Of a stretch of DNA of 64,000 nt, positions 11,436 to 22,461 are shown one piece after another. The notes under the pieces are model-generated. The model had not been told where the DNA came from, did not search any database, and worked only from the letters and a program-made list of their open reading frames with translations. The first letter of the stretch is position 1, and each line of letters begins with the position of its first letter. The position numbers were made by a program, and so were the translations under genes. The DNA comes from Antedon mediterranea (taxonomy: Eukaryota; Echinodermata; Crinoidea; Comatulida; Antedonidae): contig NC_092678.1 in NCBI RefSeq assembly GCF_964355755.1, positions 6,174,922 to 6,238,921 on the forward strand, written 5' to 3'.

Positions 11436-12632
11436 TCAGTCCTCTCTATCCGATGATGCATTAAGTTGTACAGCAGAAGCTGTGTCGTTGCCAATAGAAT
11501 GCTTTTTCTTTCGGATGTATTTTGTGATTAAAATTCCCAACATTATGATAAAAACACAAAATATGATCGATCGAATTAACAATATTGATGTTGAGTACAT
11601 ATCATCTTGTCGGCTAATATTGGATATGGAATGCGTCGTTGCAATGTTTTCCTGAACTTGATCAAGATCAAGATCCGTGACGTCAACGGGCAGTACATCT
11701 TGCTGAACTTGATCAAGATCTGTGACGTCAACATTCAGTATCGTCGTATCTGAACCCTCCGAATATTCACCTCTGGCGGTGCACTTTACTTCTGTCCCGT
11801 TTAAACCAATAGTTACATTGCGTATGATTAAACTGTTACTTTTGTTAATCATGTCAAATTTCGGGAACGATTCCCAGATGTACTCAACTTGAGTGACGTC
11901 ATTTTTTGGCAGAGAACAATTTAAAACTGCATCATTCCCCTCAATCACATTTACTGAAGTTAAAGAAACATTTAATCGACTTTTTACAAACACATCAACT
12001 GCGCAAGTATACATTTCAGATTTCACTTCCAATTTACACAAGTACTTAACCACCCTTTGATCATGATCTGTAATACGAAATTGTCTTTCAAATATCACAT
12101 TATTATCTGAAATTGTAAAATTATACTCGCTCTCTTGCCGAGTCGACCAATGTTGGAAAAGAAGATCTGGATAGGAAAAGATTTGGCATTGTACAGTGAC
12201 ACTGCAATCACCAATGCAATAATCTTTGTCAGACGAGCACTGTGCTGCAGGTTGTGGCAAAACGCTAATGTTAAAGGGTAGAGATTCCACTATATCATTA
12301 TCTTTACGTATGATGAGAATGCTGTACAAACCACTATCAGAAATTCTCAAATTGGTTATTGATATTTCAAATTGAAATTGCCAATCAACGGTTTCTTGAG
12401 AAATGCGGATACGATTGTCATCTACTGGTTGATTATTCTTCTTTAACTGATAATTTCTTACACAATAGTAACAACTGTAAACATAACATCCAGTGGTCAG
12501 CGTTTGTCCAACAAAGTAGTAATCATCGGGAGGATAGTAGTAACAATAAGGATTTAGCTGCTGTGCTGACATATAACTTACATCAAAGAAGAAAATGAAC
12601 ACTGCTACAACACAGGTGGTTACAGACCTCAT
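11436..12632 (-). CDS. Three-Ig single-exon receptor, copy E
   Basis: An intact 398-residue protein. I start it at MRSVTTCVV (12632), which matches the other copies and the conserved AGCACTATG-like context, rather than at an in-frame Met 12 codons earlier. Layout: signal peptide (ends MSAQQ); Ig-like domain 1 with GCYVYSCYYC and DSGLYSILI, again without the F-strand cysteine; domain 2 (CSSDKDYCIGDC, KYLCKLEV); domain 3 (AVLNC, YIWESF, TEVKCTARGEY); a stalk with two DVTDLDQVQ-like units; membrane helix (IRSIIFCVFIIMLGILI); and a 29-residue tail beginning TKYIRKKKH. Domain 2 is the most divergent of the family. No signalling motif is recognised in the tail. Confidence 0.85.
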   Translation of the reverse strand: MRSVTTCVVAVFIFFFDVSYMSAQQLNPYCYYYPPDDYYFVGQTLTTGCYVYSCYYCVRNYQLKKNNQPVDDNRIRISQETVDWQFQFEISITNLRISDSGLYSILIIRKDNDIVESLPFNISVLPQPAAQCSSDKDYCIGDCSVTVQCQIFSYPDLLFQHWSTRQESEYNFTISDNNVIFERQFRITDHDQRVVKYLCKLEVKSEMYTCAVDVFVKSRLNVSLTSVNVIEGNDAVLNCSLPKNDVTQVEYIWESFPKFDMINKSNSLIIRNVTIGLNGTEVKCTARGEYSEGSDTTILNVDVTDLDQVQQDVLPVDVTDLDLDQVQENIATTHSISNISRQDDMYSTSILLIRSIIFCVFIIMLGILITKYIRKKKHSIGNDTASAVQLNASSDRED

Positions 12633-13519
12633 AGTGCTTGTAATATGGTGTGTTTTATCACTGCTCAATTCTTATAAACATCAATTCTCAAAACTGCCGA
12701 CAAAGTTCGTGTCTGAATTCTCAGGAATATTGATAATAATTCATTATTGTTAGTTTCGAGTATCAGGGTTTTTATTTTGTTTACGTTGTGACAAAATGGA
12801 AAAACTAATTTTTAAAATACAAAATGAAGGAAAAATATCCGCACACACTTGAAGGTGCAATCAAAGATGGAAACACTTAAACACTGATTTACACGAAGAC
12901 AAATGAATATGACTTAAACTATTAAATGTAAGGTCTAAAGGATTCTGGGATAGTGTTTTGTAAGGTAATTAAGTCTTCACACATTAATACATCAGTATTG
13001 CATCTGAGTAAACTGTCTCATAAAAACAATGTATTGGAATCAGTTTTGAACTTCATTATAAATCGTCTACTGCATAATTCTTAACTGCGAACAATAAAAG
13101 TAACCATTTCCTCAAAGCGTAAAGTTATTTTTAAAGTTAAAAAAAGTTACATTAATATTCTAAAAAGTTATCGACCATAAGTAACAGCTTATTCTATTTA
13201 GTAGTTTAGTTGGTTCCATTTACATCATTGTCGTCTAATGCCATGACCGCATCTTCTTATTGTTCGTATTGTTCAAGGAAGAGTGAGAATCTCAGGTTCC
13301 ATCATTATTTTCTAGCAACGTTCTATCTCCTTGTTCTTCCTCATTCCTTCATATTTCTCTTCCGTAATCATTCTTTTGAGTTGGTTGGAGCTTGTGTACA
13401 CAAAATATTGATATTCCTTTGATTTTTATTGGCGTCTTCTTTTTATTTACATGTTTGTATCTTGTCTCTACAATCTTTAGCATTTTCTAAATATTGCATC
13501 CAGGGCTCATTTTCAGCCG

Positions 13520-14731
13520 TCATGCATTCAGTTCTACAGCAGAGGTTGTGTCGTTTGTATTATTGCTAGCGGAAAGTGCTTTCTTCTTAATGCAAAGGTA
13601 TTTGCTGATTATAAATGCCAAAATAATAAACACACAAAATATGATTGAACGAATAAAAAATATTGATCTTGAGTTAACATAATTCTCCCTGCTAATTTTG
13701 GTAGTAGGTAAACCAACCGCTGAGACATTAGGATGAACTTCATCAAGATCCGTGACGTCAACGGGAAGTGTATCTTCCTGAACTTGATTAAGATCTGTGA
13801 CGCCAACATTCAGTATCGTCGTATCTGAACCCTCTGAATATTCACCTCTAGCGGTGCAATTTACTTCTGTTCCGTTTAAACCATTAGTTACATTGCGTAT
13901 GGTTAAACTGTTACTTTTGTTAATCATGTCAATTTTCGGGAATGATTCCCATATATATTCAACCCGAGTGACGTCATTGTTGCTCGATAGAGAACAATTA
14001 AAAACTGCGTCTTCGCCTTCAATCAGATTGTCCGATGTTAAAGAAACATTCAAACGACTTTTTACTAATACATTTACTGCGCAGGTATACCATTTGGATT
14101 GAACTTTGAAAAAACACGTATACCGCCACATCATAGCCTTTTCATTGCCTGTAATACGGAATTCTTTTTCAATTCTTGTATTATTACCTGAAATTTTATA
14201 TGTATACTTTATCTCTTCCGTTTTCAACGAATTTTGGAATTGAAGATCTGGGTACGAAAACATTTGGCATTGTACAGTGACAGTACAATCACCAATACAG
14301 TAATCTTTGTCAGACGAACACTGTGGTGTAGGTTGTGGAAAAACGATGACGTTAACGATAGATTCCTGTACAACATTATCATGACGAGTGACGAGAATGC
14401 TGTACACACCACTGTCAGAAATCGTCACATTGGCTATTGTTATATAAATGTTTAATGTTTCAGAATCCCAAGTAGTCGTTTGATTAGAAATGGAGATACG
14501 ATTGTCATCTACTGGTTGATTATTCTTCCTCCACTGATAATTTTTTACACAATCGTCACATCTGTCAACATAACATCTACCTTTTATCGTATCACCGGCA
14601 ATATAGAAACCACTGGGATGCCCCCAGTTGTAGGCGTAACAACGAATATCTGGTTGCTGCGCCGAAATATAACTTGCATCAAAGAAGATGAAAATGAACA
14701 CTGTTACAACACAGGTGGCTACAGACTTCAT
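13520..14731 (-). CDS. Three-Ig single-exon receptor, copy F
   Basis: An intact 403-residue protein and the most upstream copy of the cluster in transcription order. Signal peptide ends near ISAQQ. Domain 1 has a unique N-terminal loop (NWGHPSGFYIAGDT) and the CYVDRCDDC motif; domain 2 has CSSDKDYCIGDC and RYTCFFKV; domain 3 has AVFNC, YIWESF and TEVNCTARGEY. The stalk has two acidic repeats (DVTDLDEVHPNVS and a relative), then a membrane helix (IRSIIFCVFIILAFII) and a tail with IKKK ending AVELNA. From late domain 1 through most of domain 3 it is almost identical to copy D, whereas both ends differ, which suggests gene conversion. Confidence 0.85.
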   Translation of the reverse strand: MKSVATCVVTVFIFIFFDASYISAQQPDIRCYAYNWGHPSGFYIAGDTIKGRCYVDRCDDCVKNYQWRKNNQPVDDNRISISNQTTTWDSETLNIYITIANVTISDSGVYSILVTRHDNVVQESIVNVIVFPQPTPQCSSDKDYCIGDCTVTVQCQMFSYPDLQFQNSLKTEEIKYTYKISGNNTRIEKEFRITGNEKAMMWRYTCFFKVQSKWYTCAVNVLVKSRLNVSLTSDNLIEGEDAVFNCSLSSNNDVTRVEYIWESFPKIDMINKSNSLTIRNVTNGLNGTEVNCTARGEYSEGSDTTILNVGVTDLNQVQEDTLPVDVTDLDEVHPNVSAVGLPTTKISRENYVNSRSIFFIRSIIFCVFIILAFIISKYLCIKKKALSASNNTNDTTSAVELNA

Positions 14732-14967
14732 AGTGCTTTGGACATATAATATTGTGTGTGCAATTTATCGCTGCTCAATGCTTGTGAATTCTTAAACTTC
14801 CGGAAAAACCAGTTCGTTCCTTCACGGTATAAACGTTACATCGGATCGGAGGAAAACTACCGGAGTTATATCAGGTATACATCAGAGTTACCGAAACAGA
14901 TGAATAAGAGAGTTAACTGATCACACGAGCATTTACATCAGATGTACTGTAACTCGGATAACCTTAA

Positions 14968-15462
14968 TCAATTCTGTATGTTACGCTTGCGCGTGTGAAC
15001 ACAGCTAAATGTGTGTAAATATTTTCTAGATACTATAAATGCTGTAAAATATAAAGTCTCCAAATTTCGTAAATAAACGTCTGCGCCGGCAGCTATACAA
15101 CTCACAACTGATACGAACAAGAAGACCATTATTAGTTTCACGTTCAGATCTTGGTCTTGTGAGTTTATAACATAAGTAAAAGGTGCCAGAAAGACGCAAA
15201 AATAAAACATTTGAAAATCGGATTGGATATATCGATACGAAGACAAATAAATATGACTGCAAACTTGTAAATATATTCTTGAATCGACCCTGGGCTGCAA
15301 ATAAATAATACGATGCTTGCCAAACATAAAGAGATATCTTAGTGGGGTATTATATTTGTCCATAGCCGCAAGATACGCATATTTTGTTAAGCGTTCTGGT
15401 ATTTTTTCTGGCACAACACCTTCCTTTACATCTGGTTTATTCAGGAGGGCATAATAACACAT
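14968..15462 (-). CDS. Hypothetical ORF, 164 codons, possible membrane protein
   Basis: An ATG-initiated frame with a hydrophilic start (KEGVVPEKIPERLTKYAY) and two hydrophobic stretches (FQMFYFCVFLAPFTYVI and LIMVFLFVSVVSCIAAGA). It matches nothing I recognise and no splice partner was found. It is longer than most chance frames here but could still be chance or a fragment of a decayed gene. It lies about 240 bp upstream of the copy F start. Confidence 0.2.
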   Translation of the reverse strand: MCYYALLNKPDVKEGVVPEKIPERLTKYAYLAAMDKYNTPLRYLFMFGKHRIIYLQPRVDSRIYLQVCSHIYLSSYRYIQSDFQMFYFCVFLAPFTYVINSQDQDLNVKLIMVFLFVSVVSCIAAGADVYLRNLETLYFTAFIVSRKYLHTFSCVHTRKRNIQN

Positions 15463-15767
15463 TCTACGCGGGGGTGGGGGTGTGGCATTAAGATCGAACA
15501 GCCCCCTAGATCACCCCACCGATGTTAATTATAAGTCTTCATCTTATTGATATTATAAATTCAATTCAATTGCCAACATATTTTCTTTCAATCCGTTAGA
15601 TGCGGTTTATCAAACGTTATGATTAAACATACAAAACGTTATACAGTAAAAACACCTATTACGGAGACACATCTGGAACTTAAAAAATGTCCCTTTAAGA
15701 TGGTGTCCCCTTAATAGGGGAAAAGAGGTGTCCGCCTCAAAGGAGGGATTCGCTGTATTAACAAGGC

Positions 15768-15955
15768 CATTTAAATTCTGATTGTATAAAAGTTAAATTC
15801 TGATTGTATAAAAGTTAAAAATTCTGATTGTATAAAAGTAAAAAATTCTGATTGTATAAAAGTAAAAAATTCTGATTGTATAAAAGTAAAAAATTCTGAT
15901 TGTATAAAAGTTAAAAATTCTGATTGTATAAAAGTTAAAAAGTTAAAAATTCAAA
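15768..15955. repeat. 22-bp tandem repeat
   Basis: Eight copies of a unit reading AAATTCTGATTGTATAAAAG with a 2-3 base linker. It is embedded in AT-rich intergenic sequence next to a block (15645-15760) of the dispersed family that contains GTCCCCTTAATAGGGG. Confidence 0.9.
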
Positions 15956-18209
15956 GTAGGTACAATCATGTTAATAAAAATATGAAAAGTTAAAAATCTA
16001 TAGAATATGAAAAGTTAAAAATCTATTTCATATTCGTAAAGCGTTTTCGTGTTGACGAATATCACCAGTCATATTCTTAACTACAAAACGAGTATAGTTT
16101 TTGATCTATTTTGCACATTTTGCATTTGAATCATGACTGATTCATGATTATAATATAATTATAGATTTATTGAAAGTAATTTACTAAAGTAATTTACTAA
16201 AATGCTAGGTCAATTTTGATAAATAGCGGTTTTTAAAGTCCTCACTCGCTTTGATGTCACGCTAGGCCTAGGCAGCCAAGCAGTAATTATATGAACACTT
16301 ATTGTTTGCGGCTATTAGAGATAAACCGATAATGGAAAGTTAAATATCAATTTTCAGCTGCCGTAAAAATGCAAAACACAAACAAAACCCCGCCAGACAC
16401 GACAATAAAATTCCATTTGATTTTGAAAAATTACGATAAAATAACTATGATATAAAAGGGTCAGTTTTATGTAATTGTGTGCGCAGTGATTCTCACAGTG
16501 TTTAATACAATATCTTAATTAATACACGTTTTCAGCTGTTTGCCAAATGCAGACGGCAATGTTCACAAAAAGAGAAGAAAGTCTAAAAAAATATTTTGTT
16601 ATTTTGATATTTCAAATAAATAATTCGATTGTTTGCGGTAAGAGATGAATCGATAGTGACAATTGAATATGAAATTAAAGGGGGAAACACCAGGTCAACA
16701 TTAAGGAACTTATAATAATCAGATCTTGGGCTGGAATGTACGTATATGGTAAAGAATTGGACAAGTGATAAATGATTTATAATTTAAGTATTTTTAAATA
16801 CAATACATCTTTAAAAATATGGGGGGGGGGGGGGGACAATAGGCCTACATCTTTTAAAATAATCAAATAAACCACAAATGGGGATACATTCTCATTCGGT
16901 TATCTGCTTTCTTTATATAGGGATATGGACTATGTCCAAGTTAGTAATTATGTTTGATAATTCTTTAATTATTTAAAACAGTTTTAACGCGATGTTGTAC
17001 CTGTTGCACGGTCTCATATATCTCTTGTAGAGAACCATTTTGTGTTTGTTTTTGTCTTGTTGCCACAGCTGGTGGCGCTTTGTGTTTTTGGAAATGAAAT
17101 AATAAAAAAAAAAATGAAAAAAAAAGGTCTCATCTATCAACCGATTCTCTGGATTTATTTGAATTTTATCAAAATTCCAGAAATTTGAATTTTATCCAAA
17201 TTCCAGAAATTGATTGTACAGTGAAACTATACAAGCTATACCGGCTATAAAAGTGCGATTTCACGATAAGATTATTGTTATTGCATCACAAACTAACAAA
17301 GAGATTCTATATGTTGTTGTATGTTAAGTACATACAAATAAATAATAGACCTATAATAAATCACGTAATTAAAATATAAAACATAGCAATATAATAATGT
17401 CATCTGATTAGCTAAGACGATATAATTATTGATTGTACCGTGAAACCATACAAGCTATATCGACTATAAAAGTGCCATTTCACGACAAGATTCTCCAACG
17501 TGTTGTATTGCATCGTGAACTGACAAAGAGTTGTTATATGTTGTTGTATGTTAAGTGCATACAAATAAATAATAGACCTATAATAAATCACGTAATTAAA
17601 ATATAAAACATAGCAATATAATGTCATCTGATTAGCTATGATGATATAATGAAAGTTACATAGTTGAACATAGTAAACACTATGGTGGTACCTAGTTAAT
17701 ACGTCTCTTACTTTTTCGAAAAACAAAAAATTATATTATCCATCGGTTCGCATTCAAAGGACAATTTCAACCATTCCAACAATTTGTGGAGCCTATCGTG
17801 CACCCCTTTCAAACCTAAACTTGCCCCAGTTAAGAGTAACAAATGTGCTATATTTGATGGTAAAATAATAATTTATATGACCGTTAAAAATACTTTACTT
17901 TCACACCTGCGTAAGGCCTAAGGTAGATAGATCATTATTCGATATACGATATTTAACTACTTGAGGATATCATAATTATTATATGATACCTATATCAACC
18001 GATGGGCACATACATTTTACTATTATTAATAAATCCAGTGTTTTTAACAAATTCCAGTTGGACCTCTTTGATGTGCCGCGCAGGTGTGAATAGAAAATAG
18101 CGGAAGTGCAGGATGACCTTTCACGGGTCAAATCCCTTCGAGCTATATCCAATCAAAAAATTCCTTTCATGTCAAGATAATTTTTGTATCTGAAAGTTGA
18201 GTAATTACA
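15956..18209. repeat. Intergenic region with a ~210-bp tandem duplication
   Basis: No gene is supported. About 17210-17415 and 17427-17640 are two copies of one block (ATTGATTGTAC start, CATACAAATAAATAATAGACC in the middle, ending GTCATCTGATTAGCT). A G12-like homopolymer lies at about 16822. The rest is AT-rich without recognisable structure. Confidence 0.75.
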
Positions 18210-18589
18210 TTGACAGATACGAAAGGATACGAATGTCAAAGTATAACTGTATATTACGTAGTTTGTGATGAGTTACAACTGTACTGGGTATGGAAGAAGC
18301 TAGGCCTATACGAGACTAGTGAACCCCTCAAAAAAACGACCACCCTGGATTGTGGAAATCCGGCTGAGCTATGCTTCTTTGGGGCATTACAAATAAAGTG
18401 TCATGACTTTTTAAGCGCTACAATGACATAAATGTGTTATTATTCATGTTTAGAATGTTACAATGAATTAGCAATCAATGTGACATTGGGGACAATGATG
18501 GTGCAATTTTAAACTTGCAAAAATAAGACAATGCGTGTTTTGTGTGTCGATCTTTACGGGGATATCTTTCGGTACTCAATAACTGGACA

Positions 18590-18875
18590 GGGGTTGGCCA
18601 TAGTGTTAAAACCTATTATATTTACCATAGTTCTTTCACGGGAAAGTGTCCCTTTGATAGAGGTATCCCCTTAATTGGGGTTTCCCAAAGAAGAGGCTCT
18701 ACTGTATCTCTAAACACTAAATTACTAAACACTAAACACAATTAATCGATCGGAGTCCCTCAAATTATAAATATGGGTTGGCTTTAAAACCATACATTCC
18801 CCAAGTTCATTTCACGAGAAGTGTCCCCTTAATAGAAGTGTCCACAAGAAGGGCTTCTACTGAATCTCTAAAACA
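18590..18875. repeat. Dispersed repeat with GTCCCCTTAATAGG core, two copies
   Basis: Two neighbouring copies (about 18595-18710 and 18790-18870) of a short family seen throughout the window (also about 15650, 21200, 35740, 39680, 47410, 51850, 55415 and 55870). Its typical edges read CAGTAGAACC and GGTTCTACTG, forming a short inverted repeat around words such as GGGACACC and GTCCCCTTAA. No protein is encoded; it behaves like an old MITE-type family. Confidence 0.55.
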
Positions 18876-19279
18876 ATTTCACAACAATATTGTGCATAAT
18901 TTTCGTCTACTGCCAGCTGGTATGTCACTCCGTCAACAATTGTCTCGATCCGTCCCTCAAATTATGACCGCAATTACTATATTATATTTTAGGAAATTCG
19001 AATTATTCAATATTTAATATTGGAAGAGACAGATTCTGATTGGGGATAACCGACAGATGAATTATCTGTCTGAATTATAACAGAAAAGAATGAGTTATGA
19101 ATCTGTCAATGATTTTACCCTATGACTTTATTGCTAATCATTTTTAAACGAATTGCGTTGAATTTATTTGTGGTAAGTGAATAAATGTCAGGAAGTTTGC
19201 AAAACAAAATCTCTCAGCGCGTGTAAAGCAACAGAGATGCTTCTTATGGCACGCCAGACTACCATTATTTAAAAAGAAA

Positions 19280-19374
19280 GGCCATATACATGGCTGCAGT
19301 CGCGTGCTCAAGTTAGTGTTTACCGACCAACCGACCGACATAGTGAGCTGTAGAGTCGCGTTGCACGCGACTAA
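19280..19374. mobile_element. Internally deleted copy of the GACC-ended element
   Basis: Begins GGCCATATACATGGCTGCAG and continues through GTCGCGTGCTCA and GACC units straight into the right end (ATAGTGAGCTGTAGAGTCGC then ACGCGACTAAA). Compared with 2637-3344 about 600 bp of interior is missing, with the deletion between the two GACC-rich blocks. Confidence 0.75.
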
Positions 19375-19746
19375 AAAGAAGTGATATCTTTGTTTTATCA
19401 TGGAGAAATTATAGACATATCTCTATTAATAGAGGATAGGCCTATATTTGCCAATATTCATCAGTAGAAATAGGAATCTCTAAATAACTATAAGATATCT
19501 TAGTTTTAAATAGAGATAACATATCTAAATTTCAATTTGGCGCGCCATAGTTTATGTCTCCATGTGGATATCGAGAATGTCATACGGTCCGTTAATCGGG
19601 ATATTGGAACCAAAAAAGTGACACATTCAAATACATATTTTTCTATATTTAAATAAAAGGAATTAAAAAAAAATAAAAAAACATATAAACGGCACTAAAA
19701 AATGTATATTTATACAAGGTTAATGAATGAAGTCTGCATCAGTTTA

Positions 19747-22403
19747 TTAGCAAATCAGTGAGAAACACGGAGATTTGGTTTTCTTCTTCAGCTTGTCGAC
19801 AATGTAATAAATAGTCGGTCTTTGCTCTGGAATAATACGTGTACACTTTCTGCCGAGTTTACATAGAGGTATCATATTTAGACATAATCCCATGTCCAGA
19901 AACACATATCCGAGGCTTTAAATGTCACATTTAAATGTCGGCGGTGAATTCGGATAAAAGAGTTCTGGTGCGTAGCCTCTATGAGCTGCCATGAGTTCTT
20001 TGCGTTCCTCTGCAAGAGTTTCGTTAATTTTAAAGTAATCGTAGGAAGCATCAGCATGGCAGATGGAACCGAAGTCTGTGATCTTTACCGACCAGCAGTT
20101 ACCATCGTGGTAAAGAAGCATATTCCTGCTGGCGATGTCGTTATGAATAAAGCCGTGGTTTTGCAGTATCTGGACGCCTTCTGCCATATCGAGTGCAAGA
20201 TGCAGTCCATCTCGAATAGTAAGCTGAGGATTCTTGTATTTGATGGCTTTAAGGAACGTGACTAATTTATACTGTGTTGGATATCCAACGTATTCCATAA
20301 TTATCCTGCTTCTGAGTTCGACAGAAGTGTCACTACAGATTCCGTACACGTAAGGGAACAGTCTGCTTCTTCTTGACAGGAACTTCAGGACACGAGCTTC
20401 AATCTCAATTTCAAATTTTTCCATAAATTGCTCTTGTTTGTTTTCTGAGAGGAAGCAGGACTTGACGGCCACAAGAGGGCCATCAGGATGATTCAGCCGC
20501 TTTAGGAACACTTCACCAAATGCCTTTCCAAGTTTGATCTATAACATTTTCATAGATTATCCCCTAATTTATTTTGCTTTTAATACGCATCCTACAGCGA
20601 TTAACACGCCAATTACAGGATGGATAAACTATTTTATAAGTTCTAAGTCTCATTTGAGGCTTAGGAAGTGTTGAGTGTTGAAAGAGTGATGAGTTACAAC
20701 CCTGGCACTAAGTGAACCCTTGACATTGGGATTGGAAGGCAAGCACGTTAACCACCAAGCTACAGCTCCACTACCAATAATTTAATACTTTTAATTTGAA
20801 TGATATTGATCTATTTGATGATAGATTTTAGATATGTATGTATTAAATAACAATACATTCGCTCTGTTATAATCTTGTAACGAATGTTTTGGAAATATTG
20901 TAGACAATTAAAAAGACAATTACCGGGTTGTTCATGTTGACCACTGGGTACAAGTTGTCCACAGATATTTCTGGAACGTCCTTTGGCAAGAGTTTTTCGA
21001 GCTTCAAGAGCTCACAAGGCAACGTGAATTTGACGGGTTTTTCAAATGAACTGAAAAGCTGAGACGATATGGCCAATACTGGTTGGTCTGTTAGAGCAAG
21101 TGCCTAAAGGAGGATGAAATTGTATTTGATTTTATCAATATTGTCGAATACTGATGTACACAAATGCTGCAGTAAAACTCCGACTCTAATAGTGAAAAAA
21201 TTTGATGGGCAATACAATGTTTCAACACTAAACGGTTGCCATACAACCTCTATTTAGGGACACTCCTATTTAAAGGACACATTGCTGGGTCCCGAAGTTG
21301 TCGCCTCAATTTGTGTTTTATCTGTATGTTTAATATGGATTATGGGTATATACCTCAGCTTCATTGGGTTTAATAGCCAGATGAATCGGTGTCATTGGTG
21401 CAATGAGAGGGCTTGAAGTTACATCATTACAAGGCTGCGAATATAAATAAAACTTAATTAATATTCAACGATCTCATATTCTTGGACAATATATTATAAA
21501 TACTGAAAAACTATTGACAATTGATGGAAGACACGATACCTCAATTGATTTGGTCTTTGAACTGAATCCAGTAAGTGGCAATTTGAACAAATCAGAGATG
21601 CCGAAAAGTCCAGTAAGACCTTGATACCACGTTGCTAGACTGGTGAACAATTGTGAAATCAATAAGCTGTCGACACCAGAGTTAAAACGAGCCTTCTAGA
21701 CAACTCTTGAGTGGATGCTACCAACTTCTAGTCTTGACATCGTGTCAGAAAATTGACCTTTGACATCTGAGGCTTCCTTCAAGGGTGGTAAACAATGAAT
21801 TCTATCCATCGAAAAGAGGCTTCTGATGAGATTCAGTGCTGCCATGTATTCTGATTCCACGTCATTGTCAATGACCTCTGCTTCTGCATCATTGACCTCA
21901 ACACAACTGTTATCCAGCACAAGGAGTGCTCTTGTGTATTCCTGAAGCCTGACACCAATCTCTGGGTCCGAGCAAGTGATGGCATCTGGTCGAAGAGGAT
22001 CAATGGCAATACCGTAAATGATCTTCAACATAATCACACGGGCATGGGATGTAAGTCTTATCCAGACTTTACTGGATGAAGTTGGCTGCTGGTCAACATC
22101 CTCGGCATTCTCATGTCTTTCGAAAGTAAAACAACACTTGAAGTATTTGTCGAATAACTTCGAGAAGATAGAGTGCCTAATAATAAAAGGTCCAAAAACA
22201 ATTAAATAAAATATCTATTGTGTGTAGCGCATTTGAATGATGTGTATTCGTAAAAAAAAAAGCGCTATAGAAATGAGATATTTATTGAGATATATATAAT
22301 AATATATATCATATGAAATAATAACAAAGCGTACAAACCTTTTTTGACCTATTTTAGTAACAGTACGGTTACGTTTAAATAGACGTTTAATCCGTCCTGG
22401 CAT
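19747..22403 (-). pseudogene. Divergent protein kinase, five exons, two in-frame stops
   Basis: Exons by splice sites and phase: 22339-22403 (start MPGRIKRLFKRN), 21540-22176, 21354-21434, 20924-21103 and 19747-20538, all in register for 584 codons. The N-terminal 320 or so residues are not recognised. The kinase domain has a glycine loop (LGKAFGEV), VAVK lysine, HNDIASRN catalytic loop (HND instead of HRD), DFG (ITDFGSICHA), an APE-type motif (GYAPELF) and a C-lobe ending PEQRPTIYYIVDKL, so it resembles tyrosine or TKL kinases. A TAG interrupts exon 2 at 21696-21698 and a TAA interrupts the C-lobe at 19918-19920 (CDI-stop-SLGYVF, where a Tyr codon is expected). Both are single-base differences from sense codons in otherwise open frame, so inactivation is probably recent. 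Assembly error is the alternative. Confidence 0.75.
20688..20772 (-). mobile_element. tRNA-derived SINE head in a kinase-gene intron
   Basis: On the minus strand an A-box-like TAGCTTGGTGG and a B-box-like GGGTTCACTTAGTGCC are spaced as in a tRNA, with GTGCTTGCCTTCC between them. It sits in the intron between the last two exons of the kinase-like gene. Confidence 0.55.
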
Positions 22404-22427
22404 GATCTATACGAAGAAAAAAATAAA

Positions 22428-22461
<34 letters not shown>

